Shown here in pieces: positions 11,001 through 20,560 of a stretch of DNA of 64,000 bases. Made by a program: the position numbers and the translations under genes. Under the pieces are notes generated by a model that did no database searches, was not told the origin of the DNA, and was given only the letters and a program-made list of their open reading frames with translations. Source of the stretch: Ixodes scapularis (taxonomy: Eukaryota > Arthropoda > Arachnida > Ixodida > Ixodidae); the NCBI RefSeq assembly GCF_016920785.2, contig NW_024609835.1, forward strand, positions 170,000,995 through 170,064,994, in the 5' to 3' direction. Every line of letters starts with the position of its first letter. The first letter of the stretch is position 1.

Positions 11001-14000
11001 GTAGCGTCCGCTGCGTCCGGATTTAAGCTGAACCGAAGTACAGGCGCCAAGTCATTAATTATAGCACTCATTCCACATGCCTTCTAAACTCTGCCTATCA
11101 TTTCCAAAGGCGAAGCGTCCCATTTTAGAAAAACCACGTCCACACCCTCTTTCTCGAAAATCGCTGTTAGCGTCAATTTATAAATATAAAGTTGCGCAAA
11201 AGCAACGCGTGTTGCTTCTTATCAGTAAAGGTAACGCGTTCGTTTTTTTTTCGCAAGAAACGAGTAATGTATTTCGTTACTTTTTTTTGTAACGCCTACA
11301 ACACTGCCAAGGGGACATAATACAGGGGGATCATTGTCACAATAAGTTGGTTAATTGACTAGAAAATGTAAATTCACTTTTTAGATCAACTTTGCAAAGG
11401 GTTTGAACTCGAAACTTGCTGAGCGTCATCGAAAGCTACAAAACCATTCAATTTTAGAAATCACTTAGAAAACACGGTGGAGAGCTGAAGTTGCCACTCG
11501 TGGACCACGAAGGAGGCTACCGGTGCAGTACAATGCCCGTGCAGTTCATCTCTTAATATCCGCGTTTTCTCGCCGCCAGTCTTTTGCCTGTTGCACGAGT
11601 GGCGACTGTAGCGCAATGCTGCGCTTCCTAAGTGTTCAGTCTTTCTATAAAGTACTCATTTCGGGGTTTTCGATTATGCTGAGCGAGTTTCTAAATTGAA
11701 CCATGAGTTAAGTATCACTAATTAAAAATACCAAGGTTTAGTCAAATTGACTTTGATAATGTAGATTTCGCGGCTTTTCTGAAACAAATCGTTAAAGCCT
11801 AAAAATAGAAAAAGGTAATTGTTACGTGGTTACTACGTTAGGGCGCTGAAAAAAAGAGGTCGAAGAGTAGGAGTGGGCACGGTAGCAAGAATTGCATTTT
11901 ATTTGGAGACATGTACATATATTCACACTATAATCCAAGGTGTGTATATATTTGTTTTTTTTGGGTTTTTTTTTTTTAAACACGTTTCAGTTGCCAGTAG
12001 CGCTTCGTGTCTCCAGCCCTACTTTTAGTCCTTTGTTTATGATCTGTTGACGTAGTAAAAAACACCCTGTAGCAATATTGCTCACCATCGAAATACGTTT
12101 CCTTGAAAATTATAATTGAACATGTTCTTCAAAGATCAGAAGTTGTTACGACTATTGTCTTCTTTGTTATAATGCGGCTTTTATTTTGTATCTATTTTCT
12201 CACATAATGTTCGCGTTTTGCTAGAAATGGTTCTTTTTGTTGCACATGTATTTGATTCAGACATTTTCAAAAACTATTGATAAATTTCAATGCTTTTTTG
12301 AGGAAAACTTGGATATTCAAAACTATTCATTGAATATTATGATATAAATATCCGTTGCATCAGAGTTTAGAAGCTGTGTTTGCAAGACCTCGTGCATTTA
12401 TTGAATAGAATTTAAGACAACACCGCTCTCAACTCTCCAACAAAGTATGTTAGACTGTTCTATCTACAAATGACTACATCATCCGAAAAATATTCTGAAG
12501 TTCAAGGTATTAGTGCGCAATTTCTACGCCAATTATTTTCGTTCTAAGCAATTGGATTGCTTACTAAAAAGCAGCCATCAGCATTTTTTTAACGGCTTAA
12601 TTCTGAACGTGGCGTACGGAAATCATTTATATGTGCAGACATTAATACGCATCGATGTAAATATTAAAACGAATTGTTTTCTATAGTGCTATATTTATAA
12701 TGCTTGTTTCACTAGACACACTTTTAAAAAAAAATTAAATGTTTTCTTTCTCATCAACTGAATATTGTTTTGTCTCTCACCATTATTTACATCTGAAATT
12801 AGATTAGTTAGGAAACTTGATAAGTGAAAAAGTTTCTGAGTTCATTATTCATTTCATGAGCCTTAAACAATTAACGGATCGACAGAAAATAAGTTCCTAC
12901 GGGCTCTTTCTTCACGAACCAGAAGGTTTTTATTTTCTCTATCAGGTCGTGCCTTGTTAAGTGTAACAAATGTTGTGCCATTCTCACTGTGATATTGTTC
13001 TTTGCTTCCCTATATGTATGTTCAGAATCAAGATGTGCACTGAACCAAGATTATTGGACCTCCTGAACGCTCACCACGAGATGGGCCACATTGTCTACTA
13101 CATGCTGTACAGTCACCTGCATCCCTCCTTCCAGGATGGCGCCAACGAAGGTAGCCATCTTTTGTCATTCTGCTTTCGGCTCAAATATTTATCTCGAGTG
13201 ATGGGAATGACTTCGCATTCCAGCGTTCCAAGAGATGGTTGGAGACCTGATCGCCCTCTCTGTGTCAACGGTCAGACGCTACCGCCACCTGGGCTTGCTG
13301 GGCTTCGAATACATCGGTGAGTGTGCTTTGTAAAGCTCTAGTCCTTTGATTTTTATTGGAGTAGTTCATCTATATTGACGAGTCGGGGAAAGAGCTTTGT
13401 CCATGCTTTATTCTTTAGAATAAATTGTAATTGAAATACGTCACTTCAAGGGTTTTTTTCTTTTTTTTTTCTTGGCGCTTCTACTTTGCATTTAGCACTC
13501 AAAATTGCAGTTTCATTTTATTTTTTGTCGCCGTTTCAGACCCAATTGATGCTCTGCTTCAGACGGCTCTGGACAAGATAGCTTTCCTCCCTTATGGTTA
13601 CGCGCTGGAGAAATGGCGTTGGTCCGTCTTCACAGGCGAGACCCCATTCGAAGACATGAACAAAAGGTTTTGGGAATACAGGTGAGGCGCGTAGGCTCCA
13701 TTTACCTGAAGGGCACCAGGCACAAGCTCTTCCTGCATTCTTCTGACGGGCGACTGCCTGTGAAAGTTTATTGAGATATGCTTGTCGTAAACCTTATTCC
13801 AACCGTTCTCATCTTCGTATCTCTGTTCCACTCTTGTGAGAAAAGCTTCCGTCGTAGTTCATATCTGAAGATTCCGTTTGTAGTTTCTGTTTTCATGGGT
13901 TGTTTTGTTTAACCTTCTAAGGCTATAACACTGGCGCAGAAAAAACCACCTAACGCTCCTACAAAAGTAGCTTCGGTGCATTCTCGACAGCTCCTATATT

Positions 14001-17000
14001 CGAAATGTGGTCGTGATCATATTTAGCGGCACATATGTGATTTGTTTCAGTTTCTATCTTTCTTTTCTATGCATCAGAGCAAATTAACCCATATGTGTAG
14101 GAACTAACGGTCTTATTAATGTTGCCCCTAATTCCGAAAATATTTAGGCCTGTCCATCGTCCGTATATGCACGTCTTTGAAGATAAAGGTCACTGTGCAA
14201 TTTTTTCATCGGCGCTTTTATGCCAATTTTTTGACAAAAGGAATGCTTTGTTCCTCCCATATCAAACGAACTCAAATTTAAACTAGGAGCCAGGTTTTAT
14301 TTTATTGATGTTGTGTTAGACGCACGAATATCGTACTGTAGAATGTTTCCGCGCACTTCCCTGCAAAGACCCATCAACTAGAGTATTTGTCTATCAAGTT
14401 ATGACTAAGTGTTATGTGTTTGTAATCCTGGTATTGCGACTAATACACAGGCGACTTTAGCATCGAACATCGTTCGGCACGTCCCCTAGCCATTGTAACG
14501 TGAAGGAATCTCGCCAGTTCGCAGCAACATTTTCTCGCGGAGAACACGACACGCGCACCGCATCTCCACCAAATTACTTTCCGCCCTGCCATCCACAGGA
14601 GTGTGTAACGCTTCGAGTAATCCTCACTATCAAAATTATTTGAAAGCTATCAATACGTCTTCGTCACGTGTTTTAACAATTACGAAGTTCATTTCAGTGT
14701 TGCTCTTAAACTGCTCTGCCGAAGTCCTTCAACTGTAAACAAAACGTGTGCCTTCCACTGCTCTGCCCTTCGCATTATGTTTTTCTTTGTAGGATTAAGT
14801 ATCAAGGAGTATCACCGCCGTTGACGAGGGCGGAACTTCATTTCGACCCCGGAGCAAAGTACCACGTTGCTATTAACGCCCCGTATATAAGGTATGTTTC
14901 TCTCAGTATTTTATTCGTGTCTGCCTACTGTGGTTTTTTTTTTAATTTCCGCGTATTCTTTGCAGCTATTTCGTGTCCTTCATACTTCAGTTCCAAGTTC
15001 ACGAATATCTTTGCTCCAAGACCAACAAGATCGACGACGAAAATCCTTTCCACGAATGCGACATTTACGGACACGAGCTCGCCGGACATATCCTAAAGTG
15101 AGCGATCGGTTTCGCGTTCAAGGCAATTTCGATGATAAATTTAACTGCTATCTGCCTAGGGTTGCTTATTCTCCGCAATAGGGGGCACCTCGGTTAACAG
15201 TTGTCAGAGCTTGGTCATATATTTCGTGGTTCATTTCGCCAGACTTTAATGCTGGAAGTTTTCATAGTGTCGCGTAGAACATTCTTGAACTCGATATACG
15301 TGTGTAGCCAACTGGACTACTCAAGCATTGGTTAATAGATAGAAATGGGTCTGATCGGTCGATCAACGCGGACCTTGCCGTTCGGGAGTCGAACTCGAGC
15401 TCTCTTCGCCCTCTTTCTTTTTGGGCTGGTCGCTCACTACAATATTCCCCTTTAGAGAGGAAGCATAGTGACTAAGTGATTTGATTTTTTTTTCGACTGC
15501 TAAATTAGTATATTAGAAACGAGTGAAACACCGGATGAGTTTCGCAGTTCAGCCTGGAGTAGCTAGACGAGCCAGAGGTGTGCTGCAGATTAGGTGGTTG
15601 AGGTAGCACCGTCATAGTTCATTTGGCGATTATGTGATTCAGCGCTTTCGAAATGTCTACCCGACTGTTAGAAACCAAGTTTTTAATTGGATGACCAGAA
15701 TTCCGGGAACTTTGTTGAAACTGTAGTCGCTGCCATCGTAGTTGGCGTTCCCGTTGAAGTCTGGTCACCTTGATCATTCATTTTGAGAGGTGGCAAAACA
15801 TGAATAGCTCACTAAAATTGTAAAGTCACAAAGCTGCTAGGCAGTGGATGTCGCTCAGTACGGGTCACAAATATATAGCCACTGGATTACATTAAGACGG
15901 TTTGTCTTAATAAATGAAAAGTGGTCGGCACGATCGATCGACGCGGTTATTGCGGTTCGGAAGCCAGGCTCGAGCTTTCTTCGTCCTCTTCCTTTTCGGG
16001 CTAGTCGCTCACTGCACGTGGAATTGCTTACAATGCATGGCACGAACAGTCACCTAGATTCCTGTTGCTTCCTACTCACCCCCTAGCAAGCCAACCTAAT
16101 TTTCTTATGGTGAACTTGATTGCGTGTATTTTTAAGTCTCACTGGTGCAGCAACAACGTGTTCGCACTCCTATAGTTCACTATTACATAAAAAATCTAGC
16201 CGTGCTAGTTGGCATACGACATCTGGAAAAAATAAAAGTTCAAAAGAGTACCGTACAACTGAGAAGCGAACAAACAAAGCGCTTAAAATTAAAGTTGAAG
16301 CCTATCAGCAACCATTATAACAGTTTGTCGTTTATTGCTCAGAGTTGGCAATTCTTGAGTCCTTTCAAGAATGTGCGTGCATATGGTGGTGGTTGGTATG
16401 GCGTTTTCTGTGGTTTGTGGCGTTCTTGTTGCTTTCAATAAACTTAATTTGAGCCGTTGCGTTTTCAGTTCGTCGATTTGACTTCTCTCTAATCGCTTTT
16501 ATTCTTATAAGTCTCAAAGCATTGTTTACTATACTGTAATGCATACTTGGTTAGAACAAATACTAATCAAAGCATTCTGTACATGTTTCTGTACCCCAAG
16601 TTTTACGGCAACTCAAACTTCAGCGGGGTACATATATTGTGTGATCTATCTCGATTTTCACCATCCAGGCGTGGATTATCCCTCGGTAAAAGCAAGCCGT
16701 GGCCAGAGGTCTTGGAAATATTGGCCGGGACAAGCCAGATGTCCGCTGGCTCCATGAGGAGGTACTTCAAACCCTTGGAAAAGTGGCTCGATGAACAAAT
16801 CAAGGACGAGATGGTCGGGTGGGACACTGCCCTCGGTATGTGTAATTTTATTTTGACCCATCGGAGTATCCTTGCTTCTGTAGTTTGCTCTCCTAGAAGG
16901 CCAGCCACCCTAACGTTCTATTAAATTGAAGTTTTTTACCCGTAGGTAATAGTTAGCCACAGTGTTCTCGATATTAATCGCTCTAGTAGTATGTTTTGTG

Positions 17001-19495
17001 GCAACACGTTTAGCGCAAGAAACAGGCGGTGGTCGGCACGAATACAAACTTCTCCCGTGATCCAACCAGATTTCAGTTTACAGTTGATGCCTGTTGTGGA
17101 CAGCACCTCTTCGGTGCATATTTTTCCTAAATACTACACTTGGTTTGTTACAAGTAGGCCGCAGAGTTTCCGGTGTTTGTTGATTTAAAAATCGTCCTTT
17201 TTATATGGGGTCGGATTACTTTGCTTATCTGCTTCGGACAGACGCAAGAAGAGATTATGGAAAAACATTATCATGGAAAATTAGGTTTAAATCTAAGTAG
17301 ATCGAGTTGCGACAGAAATAGTTCTATCTAGACCTAAAACCCCGAGACTGAAGGAAGCGATAACGACACGAACAGTCTCTAGTTTTTGGAGATTTTGTGT
17401 GTTTGTGTCGACATTGGTTCCTGTGGTCTCAGGGTTGAGTTACGTCTAGTAATTTTCACCCGCTCCTTTGCGTTCTGAGTTCCTGTTCATTGATTCTACA
17501 AGATGCAAACTTTGCCCCCTTTTTTGCTATTTCTGTCCCATTCTATTCCTTTCTACATAGAAGTTGTACGTTTGTGTAGTTATTGCTTCCTGCTGTCTCG
17601 GGGGTTGAGAAATGTCTAGTAACTTTACCGTCTCGTTGTCGCCCTGACTCTTTGTTCATTAGACCTATCTGAAGAAAATATTTTCAAGAATGTATTTTTT
17701 AATGTTGAGTGGAATTTGTGTTTTTAACACCAACGGATACTTTTTAAAAATTTTCGGCTAAAATAGAGAAGTCCACGATCCGTTCGTGTGCAAAATGACA
17801 AAGAAACCGAGGAGGGGTCGAGGTCAATTTTGAGAATACTAACGGGCACGTGATTGCCGATGGCCTAAGACAGTGGTTCTCAACCGTTGCTGTTTTGCGG
17901 ACCCCTTGTGGATCGGCGGAGATGACGGGGGACCCTATTCGTGGTGAGGGGAAAGGGAAAAGATGGGTAAATTATGACAATGATTGAGTAAATGAATAAA
18001 ACTAAGGGCTGATGTGAAGTTGACTTCTCTTGTTGACACGTACATGAGAAAACTTGCCCAAAATTGGGAACGTTTTTTCGCAATCTGAGAAATGAGAAGT
18101 TTCATTGCCGGGCTTCGCTGATACGGCTGAGATCCGCAGACCCCTAGAATCCCTTCGCGGACCCCAAAGGATCCCCGGAACCTCATTGGAGAACCACTGG
18201 CCTAGGACATAGTATTAAGCACAGTAGAGTTAGCAAAAACAGAAACTAAATATTTACTAGAAGTCTCCGCCTGTAAAGCTTTCTCCTGCCGAAAGTGGGG
18301 GCGCTCTAGAGATGCGTATACTGTACCGATGGGAAGAATCTCAAACGAAGATGAGACTGCCTCTCGCTCACGTCGCGTCACTTAACCGTCGTCAGTGGAA
18401 GCTCTTGCGTAGCCTGCGGTGCGCTAGCAGGGTAGTGACGGTGTAAAGTGGTTGCCCCTTTTGGTGAACAGAATTCGGGCCAATTTGTTTAAGATTGTTA
18501 TAACATAAAGCGCTAATTGCCGCGCCCTCGCAGCATTGGCAACGCAGCATGGGCGTCACTTGGTACCACCACCTCTCCCAAAGCGCATCACAGGCTGCCC
18601 GAGAACTTCCGCTGACGACCGTTGACTGACACGCCGAGGGCAATAGTTGATGTTGAAAATTACCCGAAACTGTGATAAAAGCTGAAAACTTTGGTAGTAA
18701 AAAGGCAGGAAAAAGAAAGTCTAACCCAGCTACTGTGTGTAAATATCCTCGAATCCTTATATAGCCGCAAACCTAACTCCAATCAAGTTACGTGAGAGAA
18801 CAGTTCTTTGTTTCACTTTAGCCCAAGAATCGTTAACTTCTTTTAAATACTTCCATGTTGCATCGCCCCAACGTTTACACAGTTGCAGATAGATTTAATA
18901 CAAATAATGAGTATTAAATACGTTCCGACGTTCGCATTTCTTTCGCAAGGGGCTGTACTTGCGTTCTCCTTTAAGAATTAGCTCCGCCGGTTTATGTTCA
19001 AGCAAAGACTTGGTCGAATACCGGGTACCAAGTAACCTAGTATTAGCGCTCCATTAACACAGCGTAGCACAGCCGTTAGAGGCATAATGTTTTTGTTTTT
19101 TTCTCACTTTTTCTAACTTTCAGCGAACTAAGACTTCAACTTATGTCACTGTGCTTAACGTCATGCGCAAGCCTGCCGGTAAACCGAAACCTGACAAGAC
19201 TTCTAATAATCATAATAGCCATAGCTTGGCGGTTTCTCATTTTAAGAAACAAGTTTGGCCAATTTCTTTTTATAAAGAATGGAATAATTTTACGCGTATC
19301 TCGTTACAATCGTAATCCAAAATCTGCATGATAATTGCATGCAATGACCCTTTGATTCATACTACATATTTTATTTCTTCCCTGCCTTCTCTTCTTTCAG
19401 TGGAGAAATACGTGGGAATGGCTAGTGTTTTGCAGGTGTCCATCTTGACATGCATTATCATCGTGGGTGCTGGTGTCTTCATCTGGTGGACCTAA
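4928..19495 (+). CDS. ACE: ACE-like M2 zinc dipeptidyl carboxypeptidase, 13 exons, 5' incomplete
   Basis: Joining 4928-5086, 5176-5263, 6469-6612, 8881-9069, 9133-9221, 10225-10394, 13026-13150, 13224-13316, 13540-13681, 14793-14891, 14966-15097, 16669-16835 and 19401-19495 gives 1692 bases: 563 residues and TAA, no internal stop. All introns start GT and end AG. It aligns through one whole catalytic domain of animal ACE, an ectoenzyme that removes C-terminal dipeptides from peptides. It has the HEMGH zinc helix, the third zinc Glu in QEMVGD, GDMWSQQW, GAKYH and PYISYFVSF. Roughly the first 60-80 residues, including the signal peptide, are outside the window. It is a single-domain form like insect Ance, but with a hydrophobic C-terminus. 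Sequons include NAT, NGS, NES, NFT and NKS. Ticks have such proteins (Bm91 of cattle tick is the known example), but orthology is not shown here. Confidence 0.96.
5176..5263 (+). CDS. ACE: ACE-like exon B
   Basis: Starts at phase 0 with MDELNAEMETIYSETEV, the conserved ACE helix (human equivalent ends IYSTAKVC), and ends at phase 1. The cysteine that starts the first ACE disulfide is replaced here: the helix runs into VRIDFRGRL. The preceding intron is only 89 bases and contains a TA repeat near 5148-5163. Confidence 0.92.
5264..6468 (+). other. ACE intron B-C
   Basis: Donor CTG/GTGAGTC, acceptor TTATATAG. T-rich tracts occur near 5294-5320. No gene or clear repeat was recognised. Confidence 0.85.
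6469..6612 (+). CDS. ACE: ACE-like exon C
   Basis: Phase 1 to phase 1. It encodes MREVGDYDLLMEAWAAWHNS, which matches the ACE motif where a Trp-rich helix (human FAWEGWHNAAG) precedes the YxxF/YxKL helix. A NES sequon lies near the end. The second cysteine of the first ACE disulfide, expected before this helix, is absent. Confidence 0.95.
6613..8880 (+). other. ACE intron C-D with poly-C tract
   Basis: AT-rich intron with donor AAG/GTACGT and acceptor GGAATTAG. It holds a C run at about 8701-8722. Short ORFs on both strands look random. Confidence 0.85.
8701..8722. repeat. Poly-C run
   Basis: About 22 consecutive C in the intron before exon D. Length may be unreliable from sequencing slippage. 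Confidence 0.95.
8881..9069 (+). CDS. ACE: ACE-like exon D
   Basis: Phase 1 to phase 1. It has MWLKSYAMNNFTEVIDGIFE, ELSPLYKKLHAYVR and GTIPAHLLG, matching the ACE helices that lead to the HLLGDMW motif. The donor at 9070 is chosen because it joins HLLG directly to DMW; reading on into the intron gives no ACE similarity. One NFT sequon. Confidence 0.97.
9133..9221 (+). CDS. ACE: ACE-like exon E
   Basis: Phase 1 to phase 0, after a 63-base intron. Encodes GDMWSQQWGNLY; the first Gln corresponds to human testis ACE Gln281, which binds the substrate C-terminal carboxylate. It continues to ITREMEFQ. Confidence 0.96.
9222..10224 (+). other. ACE intron E-F
   Basis: Donor CAG/GTATGT, acceptor TTTTGCCGCAG. 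No repeat or gene recognised. Confidence 0.85.
10225..10394 (+). CDS. ACE: ACE-like exon F (one half of the S1/S1' pocket)
   Basis: Phase 0 to phase 2. It encodes IFETAEAFFVSLGLSPMTP, FWNKSILSQPAD and IVCHPAAADF. The His matches human His353 and the Cys matches the start of the Cys352-Cys370 disulfide. Residues after the His differ: human HASAW is HPAAA here, so Ala354 is Pro and Trp357 is Ala. Confidence 0.96.
10626..11307. mobile_element. hAT-like non-autonomous element
   Basis: Begins CAGTGTT and ends AACACTG. Sub-terminal GTTACCGGTAACGCGTTAG and matching GTAACG repeats sit at both ends, a pattern typical of hAT MITEs. No clean 8-bp target duplication was seen. It has a T-rich GTTAC inner end like the element at 41455-42023. 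It carries a nested foldback and no transposase. Confidence 0.6.
10823..11028. repeat. Foldback element nested in the hAT-like element
   Basis: The left arm (CTTTAAGCCACACGCAGCCG, then ACGCTACGAGCTGATGGGA) is matched in reverse complement by the right arm (TCCCATTAGTTCGTAGCGTC ... TTTAAGC). Arms are about 40 bases with a few mismatches. A related inverted pair occurs near 40187-40362. Confidence 0.75.
11335..11745. repeat. Foldback family F1, copy 1
   Basis: The left side has GAAACTTGCTGAGCGTCATC. The right side, reverse-complemented, has TAGAAACTCGCTCAGCATAA with similar flanks; an inner pair is GCCACTCGTGG / CACGAGTGGC. The same arm sequence is in copies at about 28690-29085 and 52440-52975. 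No coding capacity. Ends are approximate. Confidence 0.65.
13026..13150 (+). CDS. ACE: ACE-like exon G (zinc site)
   Basis: Phase 2 to phase 1. Encodes LLDLLNAHHEMGHIVYYMLY. The two His and the Glu of HEMGH are two zinc ligands and the general base. The Cys in IKMCTE closes the disulfide begun in exon F. The exon ends in GANE. Confidence 0.98.
13224..13316 (+). CDS. ACE: ACE-like exon H (third zinc ligand)
   Basis: Phase 1 to phase 1 after a 73-base intron. Encodes FQEMVGDLIALSVST; this Glu is the third zinc ligand (human Glu411) and the Asp keeps the conserved GD. The His before that Glu in most ACEs is Gln here. Then comes the conserved IGLL-type turn (HLGLLGFEYI). Confidence 0.97.
13540..13681 (+). 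CDS. ACE: ACE-like exon I
   Basis: Phase 1 to phase 2. Encodes LLQTALDKIAFLPYGYALEK then WRWSVFTGETPFEDMNKRFW. ALDKIAFLP is near invariant in ACE. In human ACE the segment is WRWRVF, and its second Arg helps bind chloride I; here it is Ser, as in Drosophila Ance. Confidence 0.97.
13682..14792 (+). other. ACE intron I-J
   Basis: Donor ACAG/GTGAGG, acceptor TTTCTTTGTAG. No repeat or gene recognised. Confidence 0.85.
14793..14891 (+). CDS. ACE: ACE-like exon J (substrate carboxylate site)
   Basis: Phase 2 to phase 2. Encodes IKYQGVSPPLTRAELHFDPG then AKYHVAINAPYI. The Lys and His of AKYH match human Lys511 and His513, and the Tyr of PYI matches Tyr520. The split codon at the end is AG plus the C of the next exon, so it encodes Ser where nearly all ACEs have Arg522. 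Confidence 0.97.
14966..15097 (+). CDS. ACE: ACE-like exon K (transition-state Tyr)
   Basis: Phase 2 to phase 2 after a 74-base intron. Encodes YFVSFILQFQVHEYLC and FHECDIYGHELAGHIL. The first Tyr matches human Tyr523, which stabilises the transition state. The two Cys match the Cys538-Cys550 disulfide. Confidence 0.97.
15330..15450 (-). repeat. SINE-like repeat, copy 1
   Basis: On the minus strand it has GAGTTCGACTCCCGAAC, close to the tRNA B-box consensus. It shares a block with the copy at 15890-16015 (CGATCAACGCGG / CGATCGACGCGG, then TTCGTCCTCTTCC-like sequence and GTCGCTCACT). I did not find a convincing A box. Confidence 0.5.
15890..16015 (-). repeat. SINE-like repeat, copy 2
   Basis: A diverged second copy of the 15330-15450 repeat in the same orientation; the GGCTAGTCGCTCACTGCACG end is the best match. 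A short piece (GGTGGTCGGCACGA) recurs near 17028. Confidence 0.5.
16669..16835 (+). CDS. ACE: ACE-like exon L
   Basis: Phase 2 to phase 1. Encodes LSLGKSKPWPEVLEILAGTS, QMSAGSMRRYFKPLEKWLDE and VGWDTAL. It matches the last part of the ACE catalytic domain (SRPWPEAMxxxTG, YFKPLxxWL, LGW). Confidence 0.97.
17402..17675. repeat. Diverged tandem duplication, about 169-bp spacing
   Basis: A block starting TTTGTGTCGACATTGGTTCC (17402) recurs as TTTGTGTAGTTATTGCTTCC (about 17571). Both continue with GGTTGAG...TGTCTAGTAA (TACGTCTAGTAA in the first) and later TTGTTCATT. Confidence 0.75.
17871..18199. mobile_element. hAT-type MITE with 8-bp target duplication
   Basis: Begins CAGTGGTTCTCAACC and ends GGAGAACCACTG, the classic hAT terminal repeat. 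It is flanked by GCCTAAGA (17863-17870) and GCCTAGGA (18200-18207), an 8-bp target duplication with one mismatch. Length 329 bp; no transposase. Confidence 0.93.
19401..19495 (+). CDS. ACE: ACE-like exon M (hydrophobic C-terminus)
   Basis: Phase 1 to stop TAA at 19493-19495. Encodes VEKYVGMASVLQ, then a hydrophobic stretch (VSILTCIIIVGAGVFIWW) and a final Thr. There is essentially no cytoplasmic tail. It could be a single membrane anchor or the cleaved signal of a GPI anchor. Drosophila Ance lacks such a segment. Confidence 0.88.
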
Positions 19496-19850
19496 GCTCT
19501 GCGATCCTGTAAAAGAGCCTGTGGTCTCCTACGCTCGGAAATATGTTTGAAATTTTAGCAGCTTTTTAATAACGTCCAGAGCATCCAGTTTGATATTCAG
19601 CGTTATTAAATATGTCTCAAATAACTGCCGGTTTAGAACATTTTTCAATTACGAGCTTTTCCTACATTTGTTATAAGGTCCCTGAGCAGGTATCGTTTTG
19701 AAGTCGCCGGTTTAACCTCTGGGGAATCTATAACGAGCCGTTTTATTAGCATTTCGTCTGCAGTAATGTTCAATTTGTATTTTGTATTTGTATTGAAGGG
19801 TTGTAGTGGTCCTGTACCTCGTCATTAAACTATTTCTTTCATGATGAGTT
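19496..19850 (+). promoter_or_regulatory. Probable 3' UTR and poly(A) signals of the ACE-like gene
   Basis: ATTAAA hexamers occur at 19605-19610 and 19824-19829; the second is followed by a T-rich stretch. Which one is used cannot be told from sequence. No canonical AATAAA was seen closer to the stop. Confidence 0.55.
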
Positions 19851-20103
19851 TCTATTTCTTTTTTTGTTTTCAAAGGGCTTGTTCAAGACTGCAACAGAGC
19901 GGAGCCTACAAAATTGCTTACGTAAGCCTGCAACTGGCCAGCCTCGTAAAATTCCGACAAATATATATTCTTATTGATAACGTTAGGAATTGCTATGTTA
20001 CCTACCGTTAGAAAATAAGAGATATGGGCAAACTAAAACAACGGGCATGCACAAACGTTTCGCTTGTGCCGTCTTATTGGATTTCCTCTCTCGTATTTTA
20101 TAT

Positions 20104-20560
20104 CAGCCGGCCGGCGACAGCCAGCCGGCGCCAGCAGATCCCACAGTTGTACCGTCTCGTAACTTGGCAAAGGGTGAACGATAAGCCCCACATTTCGTGC
20201 CGACGGCTTCGATGTGCGACACATATACGAACGCGACGCACACATACTGAAGCACGGCGCAGCGAAAAGCCTGACTGTTCTTCGCAGTAAAAGCCCACTT
20301 CGGTGATACGTAGTCCTGTTCCGAATGGCCCGCCAGGGCCTAAGCTTCCGCCGTATTGGCATGCTATGCGATCACTGCTTCCTGGCATACGCAGCATATC
20401 TTGCTTCGGGCGCTAGACTAAGCGGCGCCACCAGGGTAATAGCTCACGTTTGAGCAATGCAGGTGCCACTCCCAGACATATCCAATGTCTCTTGCTTCAG
20501 TCGCTAGATAGCGCCAAACAGCATTACAGGTTTCCTCTAAATACCTCCTATAGACCGCTC
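20104..20560 (+). repeat. Interspersed repeat family R, copy 1
   Basis: Shares its sequence in the same orientation and order with 30340-30790. Common blocks include GTGAACGATAAGCCCCACAT, ACCAGGGTAATAGCTCAC and TTCAGTCGCTAGATAGCGCC. Short ORFs in both copies are not conserved. No terminal repeats were identified. Confidence 0.85.

Larger units (their letters stand above)
10395..13025 (+). other. ACE intron F-G, MITE-rich
   Basis: The longest intron (2.6 kb). It contains a hAT-like element at 10626-11307 with a nested foldback, then a large foldback at 11335-11745. The rest (about 11780-13000) is AT-rich with nothing recognised. Confidence 0.85.
15098..16668 (+). other. ACE intron K-L with two SINE-like copies
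   Basis: Donor CTAAA/GTGAGC, acceptor TTCACCATCCAG. It holds two related repeats near 15330-15450 and 15890-16015. The rest is unassigned. Confidence 0.85.
16836..19400 (+). other. ACE intron L-M with tandem duplication and hAT MITE
   Basis: Donor CTCG/GTATGT, acceptor TTCTTTCAG. It contains a duplicated block at 17402-17675 and a hAT-type MITE at 17871-18199. The remainder (18208-19400) has no recognised feature. Confidence 0.85.
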
